Of a stretch of 64,000 nucleotides of DNA, positions 15,391 to 24,195 are shown one piece after another. Positions within the stretch are counted from its first letter, which is position 1, and the number at the start of each line of letters is the position of its first letter. Location: NCBI GenBank assembly GCA_964395095.1, contig CAYMZZ010000011.1, positions 62,001 through 126,000 on the forward strand. Reading direction: 5' to 3'. The notes under the pieces were generated by a model. It was not told the DNA's origin and did not search any database. It worked only from the letters and a program-made list of their open reading frames with translations. Position numbers and translations under genes: made by a program. Origin of the DNA: CAYMZZ01 sp964395095 (GTDB taxonomy: Bacteria > Bacteroidota > Bacteroidia > Chitinophagales > Chitinophagaceae).

Positions 15391-16248
15391 ATGACCCAGC
15401 AGCAAGCCCGTCAATTCTGCCAGCAAAAGCTCGGGCAGATCTATCCCGAATCCGAAGCATCTGCCATTTGCGAACAACTGCTGGAGTGGATAACAGGCAC
15501 AGCGCCGTCAAAACGCGGCCTGGATCAGCAAAAAGAAATGAGCCCCGCGCAAGTGCAGCAATTGGAGCAGGCCCTTCCACGCCTGTTGGCCTACGAGCCG
15601 GTACAATATATCACCGGTTTGGCCTGGTTTTCCGGCCTGCCGTTTTATGTAAACCGCCATGTATTGATACCCCGCCCGGAAACCGAAGAGCTGGTGGAAT
15701 GGGTAATCAGCAATTGCCGTTTCCCTTACGAACAACTGGATATTCTCGATATTGGCACCGGCAGCGGTTGTATTCCCCTGGCCCTGAAAAAAAGACTGGG
15801 AAGGGCGAATATTGTTTCCTGCGACATCAGCGCCGCCGCATTGGAAGTAGCTCGTACCAATGCGGAAAGGCTTTCGCTGCCGGTAGAGTTCCGGGAATTA
15901 AATTTCCTCGATCCTGCCCAACGCGATACACTTTCGGTTGTTGATATCATCATCAGTAACCCGCCCTATATCCCCCTGGCGGAGAAGGACAGGCTCGATG
16001 TGAATGTGGTAGCCTATGAACCGCCGCAGGCACTATTTGTTCCCGATGAGGATCCGTTGATTTATTACCGGGCCATCGCTGAATTTGGAAAATCGCACCT
16101 GAAGAAAGGCGGACAGGTGTTGGCCGAAATGCATGAAGACCTGGCATCCGACTGCGAAACCCTGTTCAGGGAACAGGGCTATGCTACTGAAATTCGTAAG
16201 GATATGCAGGGCAAGAACCGGATGATAAGGGCCTGGTTTCAAGACTAG
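15391..16248 (+). CDS. prmC: Peptide chain release factor N5-glutamine methyltransferase
   Basis: Methylates the Gln of the GGQ motif in release factors RF1 and RF2 using S-adenosylmethionine, needed for efficient termination. The N-terminal helical domain binds the factor. The SAM domain contains ILDIGTGSGCIPLALKK and the catalytic NPPY in DIIISNPPYIPLAEKD. RHVLIPRPETEELVEW is the diagnostic segment before the SAM site. The 285-residue length is normal. It is divergent from ribD with overlapping promoters. Confidence 0.96.
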   Translation: MTQQQARQFCQQKLGQIYPESEASAICEQLLEWITGTAPSKRGLDQQKEMSPAQVQQLEQALPRLLAYEPVQYITGLAWFSGLPFYVNRHVLIPRPETEELVEWVISNCRFPYEQLDILDIGTGSGCIPLALKKRLGRANIVSCDISAAALEVARTNAERLSLPVEFRELNFLDPAQRDTLSVVDIIISNPPYIPLAEKDRLDVNVVAYEPPQALFVPDEDPLIYYRAIAEFGKSHLKKGGQVLAEMHEDLASDCETLFREQGYATEIRKDMQGKNRMIRAWFQD

Positions 16249-16312
16249 GTCCTGACCTGCTCATTTATGACACCGATATTTGCACAGCTTCCGTGGCAGG
16301 CGCACTCTACCC

Positions 16313-16720
16313 CTATTTCACGTTGGCCACCACTTTGGCGCCGGCACGCTTGGAAAGACGCATTACCCGGAATACTTCCCCATAATAGGACGCGGTATCG
16401 GCATTAATGACCACCGTGGGGGTATCCACCGTTGCCTTGTATTTTTCAATTTCGAGGATCAGGGTGGAGTCGATAGCACTCACATCTATCTGCCGGGCGC
16501 CGATAAAGAAATGCTGCTCGTTGTCGATGGAAACAACAATATTCTGCTTGGCCTTGGTATCCTTGGTTCCCCGGGGCACACTCACTTTCACCACATTCGG
16601 GTTCGCCATGGTAGCCACGATGAGGAAGAACATGAGAAGGATAAACAGGATATCGTTCAACGAATCTGTGAATACCTCCGAGGCTTCCCCTTTATGTCTT
16701 TTTCTGAATTTCATGGGCAA
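16313..16720 (-). CDS. exbD: ExbD/TolR-family biopolymer transport protein
   Basis: Inner-membrane partner of ExbB in the proton-driven motor that energises TonB-dependent transport. One transmembrane helix (about residues 24-44, LNDILFILLMFFLIVATMA) carries an Asp at its start, the usual proton-pathway position. The periplasmic domain follows (VVKVSVPRGTKDT, VVINADTASYYGEVFRVM). The 135-residue length is normal. It starts 3 nt after the exbB stop, so the two form one operon. TonB itself is not in the window. Confidence 0.94.
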   Translation of the reverse strand: MPMKFRKRHKGEASEVFTDSLNDILFILLMFFLIVATMANPNVVKVSVPRGTKDTKAKQNIVVSIDNEQHFFIGARQIDVSAIDSTLILEIEKYKATVDTPTVVINADTASYYGEVFRVMRLSKRAGAKVVANVK

Positions 16721-16723
16721 CTG

Positions 16724-17419
16724 TTAACGGGTGGGCTCCTGTAATACATCGAGGAAATCGGCGGAGGCGGCTTCCATTTTATTGGCCGCCTTGTCAATTT
16801 GTGTGTTCAGATAACTATAAGCCAGGTAAGCCATCAAACCAATCACCAGTCCGGTAATGGAAGTGATAAGCTTGGTATAGATACCGCCCGCAATGGTGCT
16901 CACTTCAAACTCATTGCTATTGGTAATGCCGGAGAAAAGCTGCATCAACCCCATCAGGGTACCCACAAAACCAAAAATGGGCGCCGCTTTGGAGATCACG
17001 GAAAGGGCGCCCAGGTTCTTCTCCAGTTTATACATTTCAAGGGTGCCTACATTCGACATGCTTTTTTCGATGCTGTCGATAGGCTTGCCAATACGTTGAA
17101 TACCCTTGTCAATAATTCTCGCTACAGGGTTATTGGTATTTTTCGCGAAGCTGCGCGCTGCGCTCACATTGCCGCTGATAATATGGTCGCGGATAATATT
17201 CATGAAATTAGTATCAATCTTCGCCGCATTGCGGATGGCGATGCTGCGCTCCGCCGCTACATAAATAGCTACCAATAACATTAATCCGAGGGGGATCATG
17301 ATCCATCCGCCCATACTCAACAACTCAAACAAACTGAGTTTTCCATCCTGGTTGGCATCTCCCGCCATGTATTTTACTGCTTGCGTAATACTATCGCCTG
17401 CCTGTAAAAGATCGAACAT
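16724..17419 (-). CDS. exbB: MotA/TolQ/ExbB proton channel protein with N-terminal EF-hand-like loop
   Basis: Proton-channel subunit of the ExbBD motor. Three hydrophobic helices are seen (about 36-54, 140-160 and 178-198), with the conserved loop KNLGALSVISKAAPIFGFVGTLMGLM and GLVIGLMAYLAYSYL. Residues 21-32, before the first helix and so expected on the periplasmic side, read DANQDGKLSLFE. That is a complete EF-hand or dockerin-like calcium loop, with D1, N3, D5, G6, hydrophobic 8 and E12. Length 231. A near-consensus -7 box (TACATTTA) lies at 17439-17446 on the minus strand. Confidence 0.94.
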   Translation of the reverse strand: MFDLLQAGDSITQAVKYMAGDANQDGKLSLFELLSMGGWIMIPLGLMLLVAIYVAAERSIAIRNAAKIDTNFMNIIRDHIISGNVSAARSFAKNTNNPVARIIDKGIQRIGKPIDSIEKSMSNVGTLEMYKLEKNLGALSVISKAAPIFGFVGTLMGLMQLFSGITNSNEFEVSTIAGGIYTKLITSITGLVIGLMAYLAYSYLNTQIDKAANKMEAASADFLDVLQEPTR

Positions 17420-17480
17420 GTTGTGCTGTTTAATTCCGTAAATGTAAGGTTTGCATACCCAATGGCGCAGCGCAGATTAT

Positions 17481-17503
17481 CAACAGGTCTGAATAACCTG
17501 TTG
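17481..17503. promoter_or_regulatory. Small inverted repeat upstream of exbB
   Basis: CAACAGGT and ACCTGTTG, 8-bp arms with a 7-nt spacer, about 60 nt upstream of the exbB start. It could be an operator or a small hairpin; no factor can be assigned. Confidence 0.4.
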
Positions 17504-17566
17504 CCTGAGCATTAACCCTTAGCTTACCGCCCAATGGCTGGTATGCGTACGAATGAACGAAAAAAT

Positions 17567-17637
17567 TGAGCCTTGCTTGTACGGTGTTGGCAAGTTTTTG
17601 AATCCTTTAACAGGAAACACCGCTTTTGCAAGGCTCA
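17567..17637 (-). terminator. Probable terminator of the SPFH gene (two-step stem)
   Basis: The outer arms TGAGCCTTGC (17567-17576) and GCAAGGCTCA (17628-17637) enclose the inner arms CGGTGTT (17582-17588) and AACACCG (17616-17622). On the minus strand the structure begins 24 nt after the SPFH stop codon and is followed by a T run (AATTTTTTCG). Confidence 0.6.
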
Positions 17638-17660
17638 TTGAATAAAATGAACGCAAAGAA

Positions 17661-18617
17661 TTATTGGAAGTCCCTGTCTACCTGGCCACCTGCCGGCTTC
17701 AGCATCAGCGCCTGTATCTGCTTCATGGTAGCTTCCATTCCCTGGGCGCTGCCATCGAGAAAGATCACATTGCCTTTGCCATATTCCGCAAAATTCTTGA
17801 TGGCTTCCGTCCACATACTGAAAAGGATGACATTGGTATCGAGATTGGCCTGTTTCATTTGTTCGGCTGCCTCCGTCATACCGGCTGCCACTTCCTTGCG
17901 GAACAGAGCCACACCCTGTCCGCGCAGGCGGGCTGCTTCTTTTTCCGCCTCAGCCGAAATCTTGATCGAGTTTCCATCTGCTTCGGCCTGCTTGGTTTTG
18001 GTAATCAGCAGGGCCTGACCTTCGTTTTCGGCCGCCGCTTTCAGGTTATTCGAGGCCACTACCTTGCTCATCGAATCAAGGATCACCTTATCGAAGGTGA
18101 TATCGTTGATCTGCAGATCGAGCAGGTGATACCCCCAGTCTTCAAGGGAATGATCCACTTCCACTTTTACGTATTCCACAATCTCCCGGCGCAGGCCCAA
18201 TACTTCCGCCTGCTTCTTGGTAGCCACATAAGAACGAATATTACCCTCAATGGTGCGCACCAGCGCCTGCATCAGATCGCGGTCGGAAATAAATTTAAAC
18301 GCCACTTTCTTGATGGTTGATTCCGTTTCATTCTGTACCGAATACAGGAGCATGCTCTTGAAATACACATTGGCCTGGTCCTGAGTTACGGCCTGGAACT
18401 CGAGCTCCACCGATCGGTTTTGAATGGATACCCGCTTGGCCACCGTTTCCAGTACGGGAATCTTCACATTCAAACCCGGGCGTACTATCCGGCGATATTT
18501 ACCGAACATGGTAACGACACCGATATAGCCCTGGTTGATGGTGAAAAGACTGCTGAAGAAAATAATAACAAGCAGGAGAATCCAACCATAGGAAGAGAGT
18601 AGCTGACTTATGTCCAT
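17661..18617 (-). CDS. SPFH/Band-7 (slipin/prohibitin-like) membrane protein
   Basis: Membrane-anchored scaffold protein of the SPFH superfamily, which forms large oligomers in membranes and in some cases guides proteases such as FtsH. One N-terminal helix (about residues 8-27, YGWILLLVIIFFSSLFTI) is followed by the Band-7 domain: INQGYIGVVTMFGKYRRIVR, PGLNVKIPVLETVAKRVSIQ. A long Ala/Glu-rich helical segment follows (about 180-250, AAENEGQALLITKTKQAEAD), then a short C-terminal tail. Length 318. I start at the ATG two codons after an in-frame TTG. It is a single gene with no NfeD partner nearby. Confidence 0.92.
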   Translation of the reverse strand: MDISQLLSSYGWILLLVIIFFSSLFTINQGYIGVVTMFGKYRRIVRPGLNVKIPVLETVAKRVSIQNRSVELEFQAVTQDQANVYFKSMLLYSVQNETESTIKKVAFKFISDRDLMQALVRTIEGNIRSYVATKKQAEVLGLRREIVEYVKVEVDHSLEDWGYHLLDLQINDITFDKVILDSMSKVVASNNLKAAAENEGQALLITKTKQAEADGNSIKISAEAEKEAARLRGQGVALFRKEVAAGMTEAAEQMKQANLDTNVILFSMWTEAIKNFAEYGKGNVIFLDGSAQGMEATMKQIQALMLKPAGGQVDRDFQ

Positions 18618-18694
18618 ATTCAATAAAATTTAGGCCATGAAGATAAGCATTCCGAAGCCATCCCTACCCATCGTTTTTACACGGGTTATATGGT

Positions 18695-19807
18695 TTATTC
18701 ACGATAGAAAATCAGTATTTCCACCCTTCGGTTTTTCCGCCGCTGCTCCGGACCCAGGTTGGGCACCAGTGGCCGGCTGCTGCCCCATCCCTTTACTTGA
18801 AAAAGGGTCCGGCTATACCAGGCACATTGGCGCATATAATTGGCCACCGATACCGCCCGCTCGCCAGATAGCCGAAAGTTGAGCGTATCCGTTCCGGTAT
18901 CATCCGTATGCCCCTCTATGCTAACGGAATCAATGGCACGCCCTTGCTGTTGGCGACAAAGGCTGTCGAGAACCCACTGCTGGTTGAGGGCCAGTGCGGC
19001 TTCCCCTGTTTCGAATAAAATATCTGGCAAAACCAGGGTATCTACCTTCATTATCCGGGTCAGAGGCAGATGAAGAGGGCCTGGGGGCTGCTGCCGACGA
19101 TAAGAAAGGATTCGCTTCAGGAATTCGTGCCGGGCATTCTGCCCATAAATAGAATCCTTTCTCTCCTGCCAGTTGGCGCAAATGGATTCAGCAGGATCCA
19201 ATGCATACATTTCAATATCATCGACAAAAATCTGGAATCGGGCTTCCCTGTCAATTCCTGTAGATCCCTGTACATCGTTTATACCAAAGTAGGCGACCTG
19301 AAAAAAGGCCTCCTGTCCACTGGCTACAAAGTCCATCTCCACTTTTTGCCAGGCACTGTCGTTGCGGCGGGCCATTGGGAATTGAACATAACCACTGGGG
19401 GCCAGGCGATGGACGGGTTTTCGCTCGAGCAGGGGATCTGTTTCACCAAAATAAAAGCCCACACTATCGAGCAAAGCCGGATGTGGCGATTTCAGGTAAA
19501 AGCTCACACGATACTGGTGCCCCGCACGCAAAGCACATAAGAGGGGAGTACGGATAAAGCTGCGGAAAAAAGGCTTGCTGTGATGGCCCGCATCCAAAGC
19601 GAGGCAATAGTCGCCACTATGTGCACGATTCCGGTCTTTGAAAAAATTGCTGAATCCCGGTGAAGAAGAAATCCAGGCCTCGGGAGCACATTCCGCATCA
19701 TATTCCGTGCAGGTATTCACTTCTTCCAGGTCGCTATTCAACAATAGCGATTGTGCGTTCGCGAATTGAAACAAGCCAAGAAAAATTATGAGAAACCGTA
19801 ATCGGAT
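18695..19807 (-). CDS. OmpA-family envelope protein lacking a standard start codon
   Basis: Envelope protein with a C-terminal OmpA-like peptidoglycan-binding domain (about the last 115 residues: IMKVDTLVLPDILFETGEAA, SVSIEGHTDDTGTDTLNF, NYMRQCA, RRKNRRVEILI). Before it lies a beta-sandwich, carbohydrate-module-like region (residues about 20-200). The first TTG in frame would delete the signal peptide. The frame upstream encodes a good one (IRLRFLIIFLGLFQFANAQ, cleavage after ANA) but contains no ATG, GTG or TTG before an in-frame TAA in a TTTAAGG repeat array. The coordinates given use the ATC at the array boundary. It may be a rare ATC or ATT start, a start codon lost by repeat expansion, or a sequencing error. 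Confidence 0.8.
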   Translation of the reverse strand: MRLRFLIIFLGLFQFANAQSLLLNSDLEEVNTCTEYDAECAPEAWISSSPGFSNFFKDRNRAHSGDYCLALDAGHHSKPFFRSFIRTPLLCALRAGHQYRVSFYLKSPHPALLDSVGFYFGETDPLLERKPVHRLAPSGYVQFPMARRNDSAWQKVEMDFVASGQEAFFQVAYFGINDVQGSTGIDREARFQIFVDDIEMYALDPAESICANWQERKDSIYGQNARHEFLKRILSYRRQQPPGPLHLPLTRIMKVDTLVLPDILFETGEAALALNQQWVLDSLCRQQQGRAIDSVSIEGHTDDTGTDTLNFRLSGERAVSVANYMRQCAWYSRTLFQVKGWGSSRPLVPNLGPEQRRKNRRVEILIFYRE

Positions 19808-20020
19808 AAGTTTAAGGTTTAGGGTTTAAGGTTTAAAATGTTATTGTAGCGAACGTCTTCCTTCCCCGCCACAACTCTTGAGCTCAGGATAATTTTCCCG
19901 CAGATTTTCGCAGATTCTTACGCAGATGAACGCAGATGTTCTTACCCAACAAATCCCCAAATAAACAAATTACCGAATAATTTCCTACTCACTACTTCCT
20001 ACTCACTACTTCCTACTCCT
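19808..20020. repeat. Composite intergenic repeat region (TTTAAGG array, partial 10-bp element, CTACTCA array)
   Basis: A TTTAAGGTTTAGGG array (19808-19838), A/C-rich on the OmpA sense strand, touches that gene's frame. A half copy of the 10-bp element lies at 19897-19939 (CCCGCAGATTTTCGCAGATT onwards). A short CCCAAATAAACAAATTACCG stretch follows, then a CTACTCACTACTTC array (19981-20020) that reaches the pepT stop codon. Confidence 0.8.
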
Positions 20021-21260
20021 CCCCCCACAGCTTCACCAGCTCAATCAACACTTCTCCTGCAGCCATCATATCCTGCACGCTCACAAATTCATGTTTGCTA
20101 TGAATGGCCTGCATGCCGGTAAACAGGTTGGCGCAGGGCAATCCCATAAAGGAGAGTCGGCTGCCATCGGTGCCGCCGCGAATGCTTTCCATTTTCACTT
20201 CCAGTCCGGCCCGCTCCATGGCTTTGCGGGCATTGGCCACCACCTGGGGATGGAGGTCCAGTACTTCCTTCATGTTGCGGTACTGCTCCTTCACGGTAAA
20301 CTCATAGCGCGCGGCTGGTTGTGCGCGTACGGCTTCCTCTACCAGTGTGCGTAGGAAATCGGCCTTCTTTTTCAGGCCCGGGGTTTCAAAATCACGGATG
20401 ATGAACTCGATGGTACATTCCTCCGGTATGCCGTTGACGGCAACAGGATGAATAAAGCCGCGACGCCCTTCGGTGCTTTCGGGCGAAAGCCTGTCTTTGG
20501 GTAGCGCCTGCAATATTTGTCCGGCAATCTTCAGGGCATTCACCATCTTGTCTTTGGCGTAGCCGGGATGGGCGCTTACTCCGGTAATTTTCAATTCCAC
20601 CGCATCGGCGCTAAAGGTTTCATCTTCGAGGCTACCCCTTTCGCCGCCATCCAGGGTATAGGCATATTGTGCACCCAGCTTTTTCAGGTCCACTCTTTCG
20701 GTTCCCCTTCCCACTTCTTCATCGGGCGTAAATAGCAGGCGGATGTCGCCATGTGGCCAGTCGGGATTCTTTTGCAGAAAGGCCGCCAATTCCATAATGA
20801 TGGCCACTCCCGCCTTGTCGTCGGCACCAAGCAAGGTTTTACCGCTGGCCGTTATCAGGTCATGACCTGTCAACTTCTCCAGGTAGGGGTGCTCCGTCAT
20901 ACGTATCACCTGGCTGTTGTCGTCGGGCAATACAATATCTGCACCCTGGTAATTGGCATGCAGGATGGGCTTAACGCCGGTGCCACTTAAATCGGGTGCC
21001 GTATCCACGTGTGCGCAGAAACAAATTACGGGGATATTTTCACGATCGCTATTGGAGGGGATAGCAGCATATACATAGCCATTCTCGTCCATCTCCACAT
21101 CGGTAATGCCCATTGTTCGTAGCTCGCTCAGCAATAAGCGGGAAAGTTCCAACTGCTTGCTGGTGGATGGAAAAGCTACCGACTGAGGGTCGCTCTGCGT
21201 GTCAATCTGCACATAGCGCATAAAGCGCGCGGCTATTTCTTCCTTTTTGATCCGGTTCAT
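20013..21260 (-). CDS. pepT: Peptidase T (tripeptide aminopeptidase)
   Basis: Zinc-dependent M20B aminopeptidase that removes the N-terminal residue from tripeptides in the cytoplasm. Metal and catalytic motifs are clear: CFCAHVDTAPD (first His and Asp), LLGADDKAGVA (bridging Asp), FTPDEEVGRG (catalytic Glu and ligand Glu) and AIHSKHEFVSV (last His). A dimerisation domain lies in between (ELKITGVSAHPGYAKDKMV). The 415-residue length is typical. The upstream FKBP gene ends in its own terminator, so pepT is probably transcribed separately. Confidence 0.97.
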   Translation of the reverse strand: MNRIKKEEIAARFMRYVQIDTQSDPQSVAFPSTSKQLELSRLLLSELRTMGITDVEMDENGYVYAAIPSNSDRENIPVICFCAHVDTAPDLSGTGVKPILHANYQGADIVLPDDNSQVIRMTEHPYLEKLTGHDLITASGKTLLGADDKAGVAIIMELAAFLQKNPDWPHGDIRLLFTPDEEVGRGTERVDLKKLGAQYAYTLDGGERGSLEDETFSADAVELKITGVSAHPGYAKDKMVNALKIAGQILQALPKDRLSPESTEGRRGFIHPVAVNGIPEECTIEFIIRDFETPGLKKKADFLRTLVEEAVRAQPAARYEFTVKEQYRNMKEVLDLHPQVVANARKAMERAGLEVKMESIRGGTDGSRLSFMGLPCANLFTGMQAIHSKHEFVSVQDMMAAGEVLIELVKLWGEE

Positions 21261-21300
21261 GCTGTCTGTTGAGGCTTGCGAATTTACACAAAAAGAAAAT

Positions 21301-21322
21301 GGTTTGTCATGTATGACAAACC
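21301..21322 (-). terminator. Terminator of the SlyD-like FKBP gene
   Basis: The arms GGTTTGTCAT and ATGACAAACC enclose a 2-nt centre. On the minus strand the stem is followed by ATTTTCTTTTTG, a T-rich tract. It lies 25 nt after the FKBP stop. Confidence 0.8.
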
Positions 21323-21346
21323 ACTCCTGTAATTCTTTATGACCGA

Positions 21347-21802
21347 TCAGGGCATGATGATGAGCGGAGAACCGCCCACAATTTCCACCAGTTCCAGGTC
21401 AAATGTGAGGTCTTTACCCGCCAATGGATGGTTGGCATCGAGGACCACCACATCTTCGCGGATTTCCGTAACCACTACCTGGAATTGCTGACCGCTGCCA
21501 TCCGACATAGCCAGGGGCATGCCAATCTCTACTTCCATATCCTGTGGAAAACGCTCCCGGGGCATGGGAATCACCATATCGGGATTGCTGGGGCCATATG
21601 CTTCCATGAAAGGAATTTCGATGGTCTTTTTCTCACCAACCGTCATGCCGGTAACCCCATCATCAAAACCTTTGATCACCATTCCGCTTCCTACTTCAAA
21701 CTCCAGGGGGTCACGACCTTCGGATTTATCAAATGTTTCACCATTGCTGAGGCGACCATGATAATGTACCCTTACCTTATCGCCTGCTTTTACTGTTTGC
21801 AT
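21347..21802 (-). CDS. SlyD-like FKBP-type peptidyl-prolyl isomerase
   Basis: Cytoplasmic prolyl isomerase and chaperone of the SlyD/FkpB type, 151 residues. The FKBP halves (VRVHYHGRLSNGETFDKSEG, VIKGFDDGVTGMTVGEKKTI and the C-terminal NHPLAGKDLTFDLELVEI) flank an insert-in-flap chaperone domain (about residues 70-125). The His-rich metal-binding tail of E. coli SlyD is absent; the protein ends SPLIIMP. The ATG is used rather than a TTG two codons earlier. Confidence 0.93.
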   Translation of the reverse strand: MQTVKAGDKVRVHYHGRLSNGETFDKSEGRDPLEFEVGSGMVIKGFDDGVTGMTVGEKKTIEIPFMEAYGPSNPDMVIPMPRERFPQDMEVEIGMPLAMSDGSGQQFQVVVTEIREDVVVLDANHPLAGKDLTFDLELVEIVGGSPLIIMP

Positions 21803-21927
21803 TGTCAAATTTTAGATTTCGCAATAAATTAGGCTTGCAAGGTAGCCAAAAAAAGGGGGATGGGCTTCCACAAAAGTCACGGTTTTCTGAACCTTTAATT
21901 AACAAGCTTTTATAATCAAATAATCTG

Positions 21928-21935
21928 CATTTTTG
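21928..21935 (+). promoter_or_regulatory. -7-like box 4 nt from the namZ start
   Basis: CATTTTTG (one mismatch to TAnnTTTG), then CAGC, then ATG. It has the same 4-nt spacing seen at several other genes in the window. Confidence 0.45.
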
Positions 21936-21939
21936 CAGC

Positions 21940-23226
21940 ATGCGTACAATCATTACCTGGCTGCTGCTGACATCGTTGGCAGCTTCCTGCCAAACACAGC
22001 CCGCAAAAAGCCAAAAACTGGCCGATCCCGCAAAGCCCGTAGTTACCGGCGCGGAGAGATTGACTCAATACCTGCACCTGATTAAGGGAAAGCGGGTTGC
22101 TGTTTTCGCCAACCCTACCTCTATGGTGGGTAGTAAACACCTGGTGGATACCCTTCAGAAAAGTGGCGTCAGCATCCAGGTAATATTTGGGCCTGAACAT
22201 GGTTTTCGGGGCGATGCCGATGCGGGTGAGAAAGTGGGGAATTATGTGGATGAGGCAACCGGGATACCGGTCGTATCGCTCTATGGCGCCAAACGATTAC
22301 CCGATGCCAATGACCTGAAAGATGTGGATGTGATGATATTTGATATCCAGGATGTGGGTACGCGCTTCTACACCTATATCTCTTCGCTCGAAGACTATAT
22401 CCAGGCCGGTATTGAACATAAGAAGACCGTTTTGATTCTCGATCGGCCCAACCCCAATGGCCATTATGTGGATGGCCCGGTGCTGCAAATGCCCTATAAA
22501 TCGTTTATAGGAAGACAGCAAATTCCGGTGGTATACGGACTCACCATCGCCGAATACGCCCAGTACCTGCTGGGTGAAAAACTGATCAAAGGCATGGAAG
22601 GAAAATTTGTGCCTGCCGTGATCGATGGCGCCGTACCGAATAGTTATCCGGAAACCCCGCATATAGAAGTGCACCTGATTCGCTGTGAAAACTATGATCA
22701 TCGTACGATGTACGATTTACCCGTGAAGCCTTCACCCAATTTGCCGAATATCCAGAGCATTTATCTCTATCCTTCCACCTGCTTTTTTGAGGGCACGGTG
22801 CTGAGCGAAGGTCGTGGCACTTCCAAACCTTTCCAGGTATTTGGCCATCCTTCCCTGCCCGATAGCCTTTTTGCCTTTACACCCAATCCTAACGAAGGTG
22901 CCAAAAACTCCAAGAATTATGGCAAAGTGAATTATGGCTGGGACCTGAGTGGAACTGTGGAGGAGGTGTTGGCAAAAGTGGACAACAAAGTGCAACTGAA
23001 ATGGCTGATGGAAGCTTATCGCCTCTTTCCGCAGAAAGACAGTTTTTTCATTCTACCCAAATCGGGAAGCATGGAACAATCCTTCTTCAACAAACTGGCG
23101 GGTAATGACGAACTATGGCGGCAGATAAAGGCCGGCAAATCGGAAGCCGAAATTCGCGCGAGTTGGGAGCCTGCACTCACCGAGTTCAGGGAAAAGCGGA
23201 AAAAATATTTGCTATACGCCGAATAA
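21940..23226 (+). CDS. namZ: DUF1343 / NamZ-family exo-beta-N-acetylmuramidase lipoprotein
   Basis: Predicted lipoprotein of glycoside hydrolase family 171. Characterised members release N-acetylmuramic acid from the ends of peptidoglycan fragments in cell-wall recycling or scavenging. The lipobox is LAASC with Cys17. Family segments are KGKRVAVFANPTSMVG, FGPEHGFRGDADAGEKV, PVVSLYGAKRLP, MIFDIQDVGTRFYTYISS, LDRPNPNGHYVDGPVL and LPNIQSIYLYPSTCFFEGT. The 428-residue length is normal. A 39-nt gap separates it from fmt on the same strand. No MurNAc kinase or transporter gene is adjacent. Confidence 0.93.
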   Translation: MRTIITWLLLTSLAASCQTQPAKSQKLADPAKPVVTGAERLTQYLHLIKGKRVAVFANPTSMVGSKHLVDTLQKSGVSIQVIFGPEHGFRGDADAGEKVGNYVDEATGIPVVSLYGAKRLPDANDLKDVDVMIFDIQDVGTRFYTYISSLEDYIQAGIEHKKTVLILDRPNPNGHYVDGPVLQMPYKSFIGRQQIPVVYGLTIAEYAQYLLGEKLIKGMEGKFVPAVIDGAVPNSYPETPHIEVHLIRCENYDHRTMYDLPVKPSPNLPNIQSIYLYPSTCFFEGTVLSEGRGTSKPFQVFGHPSLPDSLFAFTPNPNEGAKNSKNYGKVNYGWDLSGTVEEVLAKVDNKVQLKWLMEAYRLFPQKDSFFILPKSGSMEQSFFNKLAGNDELWRQIKAGKSEAEIRASWEPALTEFREKRKKYLLYAE

Positions 23227-23265
23227 GGTCATGAAATTTAAATCGGTCTCTAAAACGCAAAGCCT

Positions 23266-24195
23266 TTGACCTATCCTCAACGCATCGTATTTATGGGCAC
23301 GCCAGAATTTGCCGTGGCTTCGCTGGATGCCCTCCGTGAATCGGGTTTTAATGTGGTGGCGGTGGTAACGGCACCGGATAAACCGGCCGGACGTGGTATG
23401 AAGGCCACGGAAAGTGCGGTGAAGAAATACGCGCTGAGCCGGGGCCTGCCCGTGTTGCAACCTGAAAAATTGAAATCGCCCGAATTCCTCGATGCATTGC
23501 GTGCGCTGCAAGCCGAGATCCAGGTGGTAGTGGCATTTCGCATGCTGCCCGAACAGGTATGGAATATGCCGCCGATGGGTTCCATCAACATTCACGGCTC
23601 CCTGCTTCCGCAATACCGTGGCGCGGCGCCCATCAATTGGGCCATCATCAATGGAGAAAAAGAAACCGGGGTAACCAGTTTTCAACTGCAACACGAAATT
23701 GATACGGGCGGCATGCTTTTGCAGGAAAAAATTTCTATTGGCGAGAACGACAATGCCGGTGAAGTGCATGATCGTATGAAGGCTGTTGGCGCTCAACTGT
23801 TGGTAAAAACGCTGAAGGGGATTTTTGAAGGCCATCTGCAACCCATTCCCCAGCCAGCGCTCCCGGCCGACCAGCTCCGGCACGCGCCGAAAATTCATAC
23901 CGATACCTGCCGGATCGACTTTACCCGCAACGCCGCCGATGTGCATAATCTGATCCGCGGCTTATCGCCTTATCCGGGTGCATTTACCCGGCTTGGCGAT
24001 AAGGTATTGAAAATATTCCGGGGCCATCCGGTCATCAGCCAGGTGAAGGAGAAGCCGGGTACGGTTGTAAGCGACAATAAAAAATTCCTGCGTATAGCCT
24101 GCGCCGATGGCTATTATGAAGCGGAAGAAATTCAACTGGAAGGAAAGAGGAGGATGGATGTGGGGGAGTTTTTGAGAGGGAATAGGGTGTCTTGA
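23266..24195 (+). CDS. fmt: Methionyl-tRNA formyltransferase
   Basis: Formylates initiator Met-tRNA using 10-formyltetrahydrofolate. The N-terminal formyltransferase domain starts RIVFMGTPEFAVASLDAL. The catalytic region is IHGSLLPQYRGAAPINWAII with the Asn-His-Asp set continued in EIDTGGMLLQE. The C-terminal OB-like domain (about 205-309) includes RIDFTRNAADVHNLIRGLSP. A TTG start is needed to keep the first beta strand, since the first in-frame ATG falls inside FMGTPEF. The 309-residue length is normal. The TGA is the first triplet of a GTTATAAG repeat array. Confidence 0.96.
   Translation: MTYPQRIVFMGTPEFAVASLDALRESGFNVVAVVTAPDKPAGRGMKATESAVKKYALSRGLPVLQPEKLKSPEFLDALRALQAEIQVVVAFRMLPEQVWNMPPMGSINIHGSLLPQYRGAAPINWAIINGEKETGVTSFQLQHEIDTGGMLLQEKISIGENDNAGEVHDRMKAVGAQLLVKTLKGIFEGHLQPIPQPALPADQLRHAPKIHTDTCRIDFTRNAADVHNLIRGLSPYPGAFTRLGDKVLKIFRGHPVISQVKEKPGTVVSDNKKFLRIACADGYYEAEEIQLEGKRRMDVGEFLRGNRVS

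Noticed and set aside
23212..23946. 244-codon minus-strand open frame opposite fmt
   Set aside because: Antisense shadow of the well-conserved fmt gene.
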